Below are positions 27,381 through 35,972 of a stretch of DNA of 64,000 nucleotides, in pieces. The DNA lies in the NCBI RefSeq assembly GCF_004000865.1, contig NZ_BIMB01000031.1:1-64000 (forward strand), in the 5' to 3' direction. The position numbers and the translations under genes are program-made. The notes beneath the pieces were generated by a model that worked only from the letters and a program-made list of their open reading frames with translations, was not told the origin of the DNA and ran no database searches. The number at the start of each line of letters is the position of its first letter. Position 1 is the first letter of the stretch. Origin of the DNA: Paenibacillus elgii NBRC 100335 (lineage in GTDB: Bacteria; Bacillota; Bacilli; Paenibacillales; NBRC-103111).

Positions 27381-28484
27381 ATGCCGACTCGGAACATTCC
27401 CGTCATCGCCGTGACAGGCAGCGCGGGAAAAACGACCACGAAAGAAATGATCGCGTCCATCCTGCGGGGACGATGGACTATTTTTAAATCGCCGTCGAAC
27501 TGGAATTTGCCGCCAAACACTCGAAAGCACGCCAAGCAGCTTCGCGCCGGGCACCGCGCGGCCGTGCTTGAATTCGGGATGCTTCGCAAAGGGCATATTC
27601 GCGAGCATTGCCGCTTGCTCAAACCAAGCTACGGTGTGATTACCAATGTCGGAACGGCGCATATCGGCAATGTCGGACACCGGGTCCAAGGCATCGCGTC
27701 CGCGAAATCGGAGCTGATTCGGCACATGCGGAAGACCGGAACGCTCGTCCTGAATGCGGATAACGCAAATTCGAGGCTGCTGTCCGTCAAAGGATTTCAA
27801 GGAAGGCTGCTAAAGGTCGGCATCCGCAACAAAGCCCATTACAAGGCGCGCGGCATCCGGTTTTTGGGCCGGGGGGTGGCCTTCCGGGTTCGGCTGAACG
27901 GGAAAGACGAGCGATTTTTCATTCCTTGTCTCGGGGTTCATAACGTGTACAATGCGCTGAATGCGATCGCCATTACGCACAGCATGGGATTCACGGCTGC
28001 CGAAATCCGCAAGGGGCTGGCGAAATATCCGATTCCGTACCGCCGCTTGGTCCGAACGGAGCTGCCGGGGCGAATCACCTTAATCGATGATACGTTCAGC
28101 TCCAATCCCGATGCGACCAAGGCCGCGCTCGACACGCTCGCTTCGGTAAGCCGAAAGCACAAAATCGCCATCATCGGCTATATGAAGGACATGGGAAAAT
28201 ACGCCGTCCGAGGTCACGACGAGGTTGGAAAATATGCTGCCCGAAAAAGACTCACCCGGCTCTACACAGTCGGAAATCTCGCGCGGCACATCGCGGCGGG
28301 CGCAAGAAAAGCGGGCTTCCCCGCAACCCGCATCCGCAGCTTCGCATCCAGACCGCAGCTTGAGCGGGCGATTGCCGGGACGATCAAGCCGGACACCGCG
28401 ATCCTGGTCAAGGGCACCCATTTATTAAAGCTGGAGAAGACCGTTTCCTTCCTGAAACGCAGCTTGTCCCGCAAGCGGTCCTAA
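27381..28484 (+). CDS. Mur ligase family protein (short MurF-like)
   Basis: ATP-dependent amide ligase, 367 residues. It starts almost directly at the ATPase domain: the P-loop TGSAGKTTTK is at 12-21, so the roughly 90-residue UDP-sugar domain of true MurF is absent. TNVGTAHIGNVG and KSELIRHM follow, then the central-domain pattern GVHNVYNALNAIA and the C-terminal domain with DDTFSSNPDA and GYMKDMG. Such short forms occur in Paenibacillaceae beside the housekeeping murF. It could join an amino acid or other amine to a carboxylate, perhaps one related to the adjacent aminotransferase. AAAGGTGGGA precedes the ATG at 27381. The cell-wall role is unproven. Confidence 0.83.
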   Translation: MPTRNIPVIAVTGSAGKTTTKEMIASILRGRWTIFKSPSNWNLPPNTRKHAKQLRAGHRAAVLEFGMLRKGHIREHCRLLKPSYGVITNVGTAHIGNVGHRVQGIASAKSELIRHMRKTGTLVLNADNANSRLLSVKGFQGRLLKVGIRNKAHYKARGIRFLGRGVAFRVRLNGKDERFFIPCLGVHNVYNALNAIAITHSMGFTAAEIRKGLAKYPIPYRRLVRTELPGRITLIDDTFSSNPDATKAALDTLASVSRKHKIAIIGYMKDMGKYAVRGHDEVGKYAARKRLTRLYTVGNLARHIAAGARKAGFPATRIRSFASRPQLERAIAGTIKPDTAILVKGTHLLKLEKTVSFLKRSLSRKRS

Positions 28485-28631
28485 GGAAGATCCGGAAAAT
28501 CCCGGGCCCTGAACACTTTTTTTGTAAAAAAATCTAAATTTTTTTAAAGGAGCGCCGATATTATAATAGATTAAAAATTGAAACATTTGGAAAAGTTTTC
28601 TCGACATCAAGGAAAGGTCAAGGACTCTGAA

Positions 28632-31220
28632 ATGAACATTTGGGAATTACTAGGCATTTCTCCTACGCTTGAAGTCAGCGCCATTAAACGCGCCTATGCC
28701 ACGAAGCTAAAGCTCTACCATCCCAAAGACGATCCGGACGGCTTCCAATGCTTGCGGGAAGCGTATGAACAAGCGTTGAATGAAGCGAAATATCTCAAGG
28801 AAGCGCAGCAGCCGGTGCGCTCCAACTCCGCGGGGCCGGCGAGCGATCCACATGACCAACCGGTTCGACCCGACGCATCGGATCGCGAACCCGCTTCATG
28901 GGTTGATTGCGATCCGGCAGTCCCCTCCCCCTCCGATTCGTTTGTCGAAGAGACGATGAAGCAGATCGAAGCTTTATATGCCAAACTGCCGACGCGGATC
29001 GATGTAAGCTTATGGAGAGAGCTGTTTGCTCAAGAAGAGCTATGGAATACGAATGTAAAAGCCGCTTTGCACGAACGGCTGTTAACGTTTCTGGGCGAGC
29101 ATTGCCACCTGCCCAATCCGGTTTGGGCCCTGCTGAACGAGCATTTCTGTTGGACAAGCCAGGAAAGGGAACTATACAAACGTTACCCGGAGAAGTTCGT
29201 CGATTATTTGTTGATGGAAGTCACCAAGCCCTGGGAGCTGCGCTACGAATTTATTCCGGAAACGATTGATTATGACGCGTTTATCGGATACCGGGACGCC
29301 GCCCAGCATGCGCTGATGCACAACAATCTGGCGTCTGCCAGGCCGTACCTGGCCGCAGCCCGCGACTTGTTTGCGGATGATCCGGACCTGCTCCGATTGA
29401 CCGGCCAGTATTACGTTCGCACAGGCGACTCAGAGCATGCGCTTCAGGCTTACAACCGCTTGATCGAACTCCATCCCGTGGATCTGGACGGATTTATCCA
29501 CCGTGCCGCCCTATCGCTGGAAGCAGGGAATCTACGACAGGCGTTCTCCGATTACCAGCATATTTTGTCGCACACGCCTGAAGATTTGCAGGCCCTCAGC
29601 GGTCTGGCACGCTGTTACGCAGCCTACGACCGGTTGGCCGAAGCCAAGTCGCTGCTGGAGCTCATCATCGCGCAGTACCCGTACGACCTCGATTCGCGTA
29701 TCCAGCTGATGGATGTGAACAAGCAGCTTGCCGGCAAAATACGCACGGAATTGATCTTTTCGCCGGAACGGGCCGAGCTGCAATTGGCACTAGCCCAAAT
29801 TTATTTTGATTTGGAACAGTTTGCCCCCTGCTGCAAGTTGTTTGACAACATTCAGGGTCTGACCGCGCTGAACTCCGACATGTATTTGCTCTGGGCGCGC
29901 GCCTTATTCAAGCAGGGATCGAAGAACAAAGCCTTCGAGCTATTCGGGAAAGCATGGACCGCAGCGCAGAAGGAAGGCGTCAACGGCTACGAAATCCTCG
30001 TTTATCGGGGCGTGGCTTACCTGGAAGCGGAGAACACGAAGCTTGCGGTCCGCGACCTGTCTGCCGCGCTGCGGATGAACGAGTATGACGCCATGGTTCT
30101 CGGCCATTTGGCGAACGCTTGTCTGAAGGACAAGCAGCGGCACGAAGCAATCGGGTTCGCCGACCGCGCGATTTCCGTCGATCCGTCCAACTGGTATTTT
30201 TATTCCATCCGAGGCCTCTGTCATTACCATTTGAACAACAACCGGGAAGCACTCGACGACCATGCTGTGGTGGTGGAGCATGAATTTGATTTTGACGAAG
30301 CGTGGTTCCGGAAAGGGATGTGTCATCTGCGTCTGGGTCAATATCCCGAGGCGATTGACTGCTTTGAAACCGAAATGTCTTGGAGCGACGACGAGCGTTC
30401 TTACTATTATGTGGCCGGCGCCTCTTTTCGGAATCGCGATTACAAAGCCGCTCTTCAGGCGATTCGCAAATATAAACGGGCTTTTCCCGACGATTCAAGC
30501 GGCTATATGATCGAGGGCGATATTTTCCGTGCTATGGGCGAGGAGTCCAGGGCGAAGGAAATTTATTTCAGGGCGGCGGAATTGTTTGAGGACGATTATT
30601 ACCCGACCCAATTGGCCCTGTATTACCTTTTGAAGGAAGGGGACCCGGAAACATACAAGCAGATAGCTTCCTTTATCCGCCGGCTTGCCGACGGCTGGCC
30701 GAACGATACATGGGTGCAGCTCGAACGTCTCAAATTTATCGTCAACACGAAATCATGGGGCGATGTCCCCAATTTGGTGCACAATTATTTTGTGCATTGC
30801 AGCGACGATCCTGCCTACGATTCGTTGATCTGGCTGTATTCCGGGGTGGCTTATTACCATGAGGGAAACTATGCAGAAAGCATCGAGAGCTTGACACGCG
30901 CGCATGAGCTTGGAGAGCGAACAAGTGCCAGCATCTACTTAAGCATGGCGCACATCAAGCAGGAACGGATGGCGGAAGCGTTGTCCTACGCCATGCAGGC
31001 TTGTCAGGAAGAACCGGATAACGAGGAGTATCGGTTATTTTATGACCGGCTTCTAGGTTCGACGGATAAAAAGTCGCTACGGGGACTCTTCGGTATCCAA
31101 ACGAAGCCTCCCCTCCATATTCCGGAGACGCTTTTCCTGAAGCATCAGGATGTGAGCGACGTGCATGCCCTGCATTTTATGCTGGATGAAGATGAGGATG
31201 GGGATGAAGAAGATGAATAG
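28632..31220 (+). CDS. J-domain protein with long TPR array
   Basis: Predicted co-chaperone scaffold, 862 residues from the ATG at 28632 (MNIWELLGIS). The first 65 residues form a J domain (AIKRAYATKLKLYHPKDDPDGFQ), with HPKDDP in place of the simple HPD that activates Hsp70. A charged Ser/Pro linker follows. From about residue 220 to 830 many 34-residue tetratricopeptide repeats can be seen, for example around ARPYLAAARDLFADDPDLLR and KDKQRHEAIGFADRAISVDP. There is no signal peptide or membrane segment. The tail is very acidic (DEDEDGDEEDE). The stop overlaps the start of a DUF1266 gene by eight bases, so the two are coupled. Confidence 0.85.
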   Translation: MNIWELLGISPTLEVSAIKRAYATKLKLYHPKDDPDGFQCLREAYEQALNEAKYLKEAQQPVRSNSAGPASDPHDQPVRPDASDREPASWVDCDPAVPSPSDSFVEETMKQIEALYAKLPTRIDVSLWRELFAQEELWNTNVKAALHERLLTFLGEHCHLPNPVWALLNEHFCWTSQERELYKRYPEKFVDYLLMEVTKPWELRYEFIPETIDYDAFIGYRDAAQHALMHNNLASARPYLAAARDLFADDPDLLRLTGQYYVRTGDSEHALQAYNRLIELHPVDLDGFIHRAALSLEAGNLRQAFSDYQHILSHTPEDLQALSGLARCYAAYDRLAEAKSLLELIIAQYPYDLDSRIQLMDVNKQLAGKIRTELIFSPERAELQLALAQIYFDLEQFAPCCKLFDNIQGLTALNSDMYLLWARALFKQGSKNKAFELFGKAWTAAQKEGVNGYEILVYRGVAYLEAENTKLAVRDLSAALRMNEYDAMVLGHLANACLKDKQRHEAIGFADRAISVDPSNWYFYSIRGLCHYHLNNNREALDDHAVVVEHEFDFDEAWFRKGMCHLRLGQYPEAIDCFETEMSWSDDERSYYYVAGASFRNRDYKAALQAIRKYKRAFPDDSSGYMIEGDIFRAMGEESRAKEIYFRAAELFEDDYYPTQLALYYLLKEGDPETYKQIASFIRRLADGWPNDTWVQLERLKFIVNTKSWGDVPNLVHNYFVHCSDDPAYDSLIWLYSGVAYYHEGNYAESIESLTRAHELGERTSASIYLSMAHIKQERMAEALSYAMQACQEEPDNEEYRLFYDRLLGSTDKKSLRGLFGIQTKPPLHIPETLFLKHQDVSDVHALHFMLDEDEDGDEEDE

Positions 31221-31911
31221 GGACGGTCACAGCGCCTCCAAACGGACTGAACGATGGTGCGTCGCGTTAAGCGCCGTATTATACGAAATGAACGGGCTCG
31301 ATCCCGGAAACGACTACGAATGGGAAGCCACCCCAAAACATATCGAAATGCATAAGCAGTCTCTTCAACGGGACTGGGGGATCGAGACCAAGGACGATTT
31401 GAGGAGGAATCTTCAATGGCTGGCCGAAGAGGGGCATCGCAAGTCGTTCCATAAGATTCGGTGCTTTCTGTCCGCATTGTCTGAAGCCGAACAAACGAAA
31501 TATATCGAATCGATTCCGAAATCGACGAACCGGCACAGAGAGCATCAAATTGTAAAAGCGTATATGAACCGGCTCCCGGCTGCGGGGATCGCGGCTTGGG
31601 ATTTCGGCAGATACGCGTATTTGATCCGAACAGGCGCCTTCATGGGCTACATTTCCATGGAAACATCGCTGGAGCTTGTGAAGCCGATGATTAGTGTTGC
31701 TCAACAAGCGTATACCGGCTGGCGCGAATACGGAACCGGCTATTTGGCCGGAAGGCAATTTTGGCGGGCGCAGCCCACGACGGCAAGCGCGCAGGAAATG
31801 GCGGGCTATATCCGCAACCTGCTCCTGAGTACCGACAGCCTGTGGAACCGGCTGGAGTGGGATATGCCGCTTGAAGAGGCTGCCGGGCTGCCGGCAAGCC
31901 AATTAGCATAA
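31213..31911 (+). CDS. DUF1266 domain protein
   Basis: A 232-residue cytoplasmic protein if it starts at the ATG at 31213 (MNRDGHSASK); 31204 is an alternative. The C-terminal part carries the DUF1266 pattern AAWDFGRYAYLIRTGAF, GYIS, then WREYGTGYLAGRQFW. Function is unknown. The gene overlaps the J-domain/TPR gene. E. coli has DUF1266 genes (ybeR, ybeU) beside J-domain genes (djlB, djlC), so this partnership recurs in a distant phylum. A role as client or adaptor of a J-protein is inferred. Confidence 0.8.
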   Translation: MNRDGHSASKRTERWCVALSAVLYEMNGLDPGNDYEWEATPKHIEMHKQSLQRDWGIETKDDLRRNLQWLAEEGHRKSFHKIRCFLSALSEAEQTKYIESIPKSTNRHREHQIVKAYMNRLPAAGIAAWDFGRYAYLIRTGAFMGYISMETSLELVKPMISVAQQAYTGWREYGTGYLAGRQFWRAQPTTASAQEMAGYIRNLLLSTDSLWNRLEWDMPLEEAAGLPASQLA

Positions 31912-31934
31912 CGAATTTCAATCCGCGAGCCAAG

Positions 31935-31960
31935 GCCGGACGCCACTGTCCGGCTTCTTC
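31935..31960 (+). terminator. Terminator after the DUF1266 gene
   Basis: The perfect stem GCCGGAC/GTCCGGC with a six-base loop is followed by TTCTTC, 24 bases after the stop codon. Confidence 0.6.
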
Positions 31961-31970
31961 GCCGCGAAAA

Positions 31971-32000
31971 CCAAAAACCGCCTTGCCGCAGCAAGCCGGT
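31971..32000 (-). terminator. Terminator after the DUF1361 gene
   Basis: On the minus strand ACCGGCTTGC and GCAAGGCGGT pair around a TGCG loop with one mismatch, then TTTTTGGTTTT. It begins directly at the stop codon at 32002. Confidence 0.65.
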
Positions 32001-32001
32001 A

Positions 32002-32709
32002 TCATAAGCGGTAGATCGATGGGGAGTTGCGGTCTTCCGCATGCCAGCCCCCATTCATCACAACATAGAACGTTCCATGAACGATCAGAATAATCACGCC
32101 GAACAACAAGCAGAACGGCACGGACTGCCCGTTCAAGCTTTCTCCGATGAGGCTCAAGAGCGCTTTCGCGTCGGTCAGCGCATCCCAACTGTTCAGCCGG
32201 TATTCGCGTCCGAGCAAGATCCCGTAGCCCCCCAGCATGGACACCGCAACCACAAACAGCCACGAAACGGCGCCCCCGAACCTTCTCATGACCTGATACT
32301 GTATCAAATAGGCGGAGCCGAATCCTAATAAAAATCCGTTCCACGAGATCAGCAGCATCACCAGAAAATCATACCAGTAGCGAAACGTCCACCGGCCGGC
32401 CTCGACATACCAAGCTTTCTGAAGCGTTAAATGGATAAGATCCGTAACGATATAGGGCGCATTCGGAAAAAACAGCAGCCAAGCCGCTCCCAAAACGGCA
32501 ACGACGGCGGAACGAACCCCGCCGGCAGCCAGCCGCTTTCCGAGCTCCGCTGCGGCCACGGCAAGCAGCAGCGGAATCCAGGCCAGGAACAAATTCCACA
32601 AGAGGAAATCGAAATATGTCTTATCCCGGAACGCATAGTAAAGCGCAGTACAAATCAAGGACAACAGTCCCATGGAGAGGATAAACTTTCCAGAATGCAG
32701 CTTTTTCAT
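32002..32709 (-). CDS. DUF1361 family membrane protein
   Basis: Integral membrane protein of 235 residues, starting MKKLHSGKFI at 32709 with AAGGAG seven bases before. About seven hydrophobic segments are visible. The family signature LLFFPNAPYIVTDLIHL (about residue 80) and the aromatic FRYWYDFLVMLLISWNG follow one another as in DUF1361. Function is unknown. It lies 23 bp after a TetR gene on the same strand, so it may be regulated by that protein. Confidence 0.85.
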   Translation of the reverse strand: MKKLHSGKFILSMGLLSLICTALYYAFRDKTYFDFLLWNLFLAWIPLLLAVAAAELGKRLAAGGVRSAVVAVLGAAWLLFFPNAPYIVTDLIHLTLQKAWYVEAGRWTFRYWYDFLVMLLISWNGFLLGFGSAYLIQYQVMRRFGGAVSWLFVVAVSMLGGYGILLGREYRLNSWDALTDAKALLSLIGESLNGQSVPFCLLFGVIILIVHGTFYVVMNGGWHAEDRNSPSIYRL

Positions 32710-32732
32710 CCGGCACTCCTTCACATTCCATT

Positions 32733-33320
32733 TTACTCTTCGGGCAGCATGCCGCGCATGAACAGCTCGACCACCTGGGCGGCCAGTTGCTCCGGTCTCC
32801 CCGTGCCTTCGGACAAATACGCAAAGGTCAGGCGCTCAAGCGTACCTACGAAGCACTGCGCTACGACGTCCATATCGAGGGTTGAACGAAAGTAGCCGGA
32901 CCGCTGCTCTTCGAGCAGGTTGTCGCGAATCAGAGCGGCCAGCTCCGCTTTAATGCTTCCGGCCTCCGGTGCTTGGAACAACCCGATGCGCGTCAAGTGC
33001 GGGTCTTCCGTAAAAAACCGAAAAAGCGTCTCCAGCACGCCGAGCACCCGCGCGTTCACTTCACCCGGCTGCAGCCCCGATTCCAGGCGGCTCGACGTGA
33101 CAAGCTCCTGCAGCCGGGACCGAAAGTGGCCGACCAGTTCCTCGAACACCGCTTCCTTGCTTTCAAAATAAAGGTAAAACGACGGCTGGGTCAGCCCGGC
33201 CTGAGCGACAATCGAGCTGATTTTCGTCTCGTAAAAGCCAAGTCCGGCAAACTGCTCCGCCGCCGCAGCCAGCAATCTCGCCCGGCTTTCTTGCCCTTTG
33301 GCTCCTTTGTTTCGCGCCAT
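32733..33320 (-). CDS. TetR/AcrR family transcriptional regulator
   Basis: Repressor-type protein of 195 residues. The N-terminal helix-turn-helix reads FYETKISSIVAQAGLTQPSFYLYFESKEAVF (about residues 29-60), the typical TetR pattern ending in FYxYFxxKE. The C-terminal ligand domain is all-helical and unassigned. It is followed on the same strand by the DUF1361 membrane protein gene, a common regulator/efflux or regulator/membrane layout. The effector is unknown. Confidence 0.9.
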   Translation of the reverse strand: MARNKGAKGQESRARLLAAAAEQFAGLGFYETKISSIVAQAGLTQPSFYLYFESKEAVFEELVGHFRSRLQELVTSSRLESGLQPGEVNARVLGVLETLFRFFTEDPHLTRIGLFQAPEAGSIKAELAALIRDNLLEEQRSGYFRSTLDMDVVAQCFVGTLERLTFAYLSEGTGRPEQLAAQVVELFMRGMLPEE

Positions 33321-33423
33321 TCCGCCCGAACTCCTTATGTCAATAAAGTAAGGTATTGCATGATTGAAAAGCCTTATCTCGTATTATGTCCCAGTCATGC
33401 TTCACCGTCAAATCGCAGCGTTT

Positions 33424-34037
33424 CTATACCCGGTGCCGAAGCTCTTCATAGGCTTCCTTCAGCCACGGATGCACGACCTTCAAGGTCTGCTTTCGCTCCC
33501 ACAAGTAATTGATGTAAGCGAACGCCCCATGAATCAGGGAACGGTTCAATTGCTCCTGCAGCTCGCGGATATACGGCGGTGTGCCGGGTTGATCCCATGC
33601 GACTTTATCCGCGACGAACAGCACTTTATCGAGCAAGGTGGAGCCCGCCGCAAAGTCGTGTGGCAGCCGACCGCATCGAGGATTACCGTATCGGTTACGC
33701 CAAATAGCTGCTGTGCCATCACCACCGACAGCTTCTGATGAACAATTATCGGGAACGCTTCTTCCTCCGGCAGCACCTCGATGCCAAGCTCCCGCGACAC
33801 CGCAATTCGATCCCCGTTCGGGATGACCGCGCTGATGTCGTGCAGCCAGCCGGACGTCTCTGCCGCCTCGGGATCGGCTCCGAACCGCAGCGCGATACGC
33901 CGCGCCTCCGTCCCGACGTCCATACAGTGCTCCGCCGTCTTCTCGCATCCGTTCACGCTTAGAAAGCTCCGGATATCGTCCCGAAGTCGATTCGTCCGGG
34001 GAAACGGTTTCGTGTGTTCAGCCAAAATAGGGTGCAT
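33424..34037 (-). pseudogene. HD-domain phosphohydrolase (YqeK-like), broken by a one-base deletion
   Basis: The N-terminal part starts at 34037 (MHPILAEHTK) and carries the HD-fold ligands: His in TAEHCMDVG, the HD pair in SGWLHDISA, and His in VGCHTT. After LR the frame shifts, and the family-like end (STLLDKVLFVADKV, then KVVHPWLKEAYEEL) continues in another frame to a stop at 33424. Adding one G in the CGGCGGGC stretch near 33644-33650 would restore an open frame of about 204 residues. Either the gene is inactive or the base was lost in sequencing. YqeK-like enzymes cleave diadenosine tetraphosphate; this activity is inferred from family only. Confidence 0.7.
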
Positions 34038-34167
34038 GCTTCATCCTCCGTTCGCTGTTGCCTCTTGCTTCATACCGGACACCCGCCGACCGGATAACCA
34101 CTCCGAGTCCCGCTTCTAATAAAGCCTCTTCCATTGTAACCGCTTGTCCCGCGAATATAAAGCTTAC

Positions 34168-34205
34168 GCAAAAAGTGCGGGACACCTGCCCGCACCCCGC
34201 ACTTT
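34168..34205 (-). terminator. Terminator of the GrpB/HAD/GNAT operon
   Basis: AAAGTGCGGG (34172-34181) and CCCGCACTTT (34196-34205) form a perfect ten-base stem. On the minus strand it is followed by TTTTTGCG. It lies about 70 bases after the GNAT stop. Confidence 0.7.
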
Positions 34206-34274
34206 ATGATTCAACCTATTTTCACATCTTCCAGGCTTGCGTGCTTTTGCCATTTCTCCATTGGTTTACTATCG

Positions 34275-34754
34275 TTAGCGCGCACGATGCGATAAAACTT
34301 TTTCCAGATGCACTTCCTCTTCGTCTCTTTGAACTTCCACGAAGCCGTTGGCTTTATAAAATTGAATGGCGTCAAGCCATGACGCCGTCGTTTCCAGCAC
34401 GAGCTTCGCATAGCCCATGTGCCTCGCCCTCCGCTCCAGCTCCTGCAGCATGCAGCGCGCGATGCCTCTTCTCCGGTACGGCTTCCATACGGACATTCTG
34501 GCAATTCTCCCGACGTCGCGCCCCTCTCGGATAAGCGCTCCCGTACAGACCATTTGCCCCTCAAGCGCTCCCGTCAAGAAGAGATGCCCCTGACCGGCAT
34601 ACCAACTCACGATATCGTCCAGGTCCTTGTTGTAGGACGGGTCCAATTCCCCGAGCCTTTCCTCCAGCCCTGCGCAAACGATCCGTCTTGCCTGCTCCTG
34701 CGTCTCTTCGGTCACTTCTGCCACGCTCAGCATAATGTTCATCCGTATATCCAT
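34275..34754 (-). CDS. GNAT family N-acetyltransferase
   Basis: Acetyl-CoA-dependent transferase of 159 residues. Motif A, with the pyrophosphate-binding loop, reads ARMSVWKPYRRRGIARCML (about residues 84-102). The following LVLETTASWLDAIQFYKANGF is motif B. The ATG at 34754 has GGAGG upstream and overlaps the HAD gene by 16 bp. The acceptor is unknown; GNAT proteins of this size often modify small amines. It is the last of three overlapping genes. Confidence 0.88.
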   Translation of the reverse strand: MDIRMNIMLSVAEVTEETQEQARRIVCAGLEERLGELDPSYNKDLDDIVSWYAGQGHLFLTGALEGQMVCTGALIREGRDVGRIARMSVWKPYRRRGIARCMLQELERRARHMGYAKLVLETTASWLDAIQFYKANGFVEVQRDEEEVHLEKVLSHRAR

Positions 34755-35395
34755 TTCCGAACCTCCGAAATATGGTCGATTCTCGCGATCGGCCTAACCC
34801 CTTTATCCATCATCGCCTCTAGGCTTGTCCTATAGCTGATAAACGGAATGCCGGCTCCGGCCGATGCTGCACCGTCGATCCATGAATCACCCACCGATAT
34901 CCATTCGTCCGCCGCGATGGCGGGGAATTGATTCAAGGCATAGATAAATCCGGAAGGGGACGGCTTCAGCGCCTCCATCTGCTCTCTGCCGATAATGGGG
35001 TCGAAATAAGACTTGATTCCCGTTACTTCGAGCGCCTTCAGGGCGGCGGACAGCGAATTGTTCGTGACCACGACCAATACGAACTTGCCGTGCAACGATT
35101 CGATCAGCTCCGGCACGCCTTTTTCCAGCCCCGCGCCTTCCATCCCGCGCACCTCATGCTTTTCCGCAATATTCAGACAGGAGAGGTATAAAGTGTGATC
35201 CATACCCGCTTGCTTGGCGTGTTCGAGCATGGTGGATGTCGTATGCTCATAGAGCGGGAACCGCTCCGTCAACATGCCGTGCCCGACCAAGTGGCGGAAG
35301 ATGTCTTCCTTCATCGCCGCAAAATCGATGCGGGATTGCAGCAGCGTATTGTCCATATCGAAAATAATACCTTTGCATTTGCGGTCATCGCGCAT
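34739..35395 (-). CDS. HAD superfamily hydrolase
   Basis: Phosphatase-like protein of 218 residues from the ATG at 35395 (MRDDRKCKG). Motif I is FDMDNTLLQ (nucleophile Asp near residue 13), motif II VVVTNN, motif III the Lys of ALKPSPSGF, and motif IV VGDSWIDG. The helical cap lies between motifs I and II, so it belongs to the group of phosphoglycolate phosphatase-like enzymes. Its start overlaps the GrpB gene by 11 bp. The longer frame to 35455 has no site and was not used. Substrate unknown. Confidence 0.9.
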   Translation of the reverse strand: MRDDRKCKGIIFDMDNTLLQSRIDFAAMKEDIFRHLVGHGMLTERFPLYEHTTSTMLEHAKQAGMDHTLYLSCLNIAEKHEVRGMEGAGLEKGVPELIESLHGKFVLVVVTNNSLSAALKALEVTGIKSYFDPIIGREQMEALKPSPSGFIYALNQFPAIAADEWISVGDSWIDGAASAGAGIPFISYRTSLEAMMDKGVRPIARIDHISEVRKWIYG

Positions 35396-35909
35396 CGAAG
35401 TTCCCCGCTTCCCGTTCAAACCATGCAAGCGCACGCTGCTCCATTTCCCGCACAAATGCTTTCTTTGCCGGGCTATATTCGCTTGTGTTTTCGAACCGTT
35501 GAGCTAATTCTTCCTTAAACCGGCTGTATCTCGCAACCTCTTCAGGATGAGCTCTCAAATAATCTCTAAATATTAAATGACGTTCAATTTGGGGGTTATC
35601 CGTTTGATAAAAATGAATATGATGCGTCCGGTTTTCTCCGCCTTTTCGGAATAATCTTCTTCCGGGGATGCCCCACTCCCCAGCCACGTCATAGCCGAGG
35701 GAATGCATTTGATCGTTAAACAAATCAACGTTATGAATGTCTTTTACAATACACATCATGTCGATGACCGGCTTCGCTTTTAATCCGGAGACCGAGGTGC
35801 TTCCAAAATGCTCAAAGCGTACGATTTCATCCTTAAATATGGTTTTTAAAAATTCAGCTTCATCATTAAAAAGCTTAGCCCAATTAAATTCACTCAGTCT
35901 AACCTGCAT
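35385..35909 (-). CDS. GrpB/UPF0157 family protein (nucleotidyltransferase-like)
   Basis: A 174-residue protein with the UPF0157 pattern: RFEHFGSTSVSGLKAKPVIDM near residue 30, then YDVAGEWGIPGRRLFRKGG and THHIHFY. The GSTS and the downstream Asp resemble the active site of the nucleotidyltransferase fold, which is the general assignment for the family. The precise reaction is unknown. AGGAGG precedes the ATG at 35909. It is first in the operon with the HAD and GNAT genes. Its base composition is visibly richer in A and T than the genes to its left. Confidence 0.88.
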   Translation of the reverse strand: MQVRLSEFNWAKLFNDEAEFLKTIFKDEIVRFEHFGSTSVSGLKAKPVIDMMCIVKDIHNVDLFNDQMHSLGYDVAGEWGIPGRRLFRKGGENRTHHIHFYQTDNPQIERHLIFRDYLRAHPEEVARYSRFKEELAQRFENTSEYSPAKKAFVREMEQRALAWFEREAGNFDAR

Positions 35910-35972
35910 AATACACCTCCTACTAATAACCGACCTTTTCCGTATCCCCGGTACCGACTCCGCAGTAATCCA

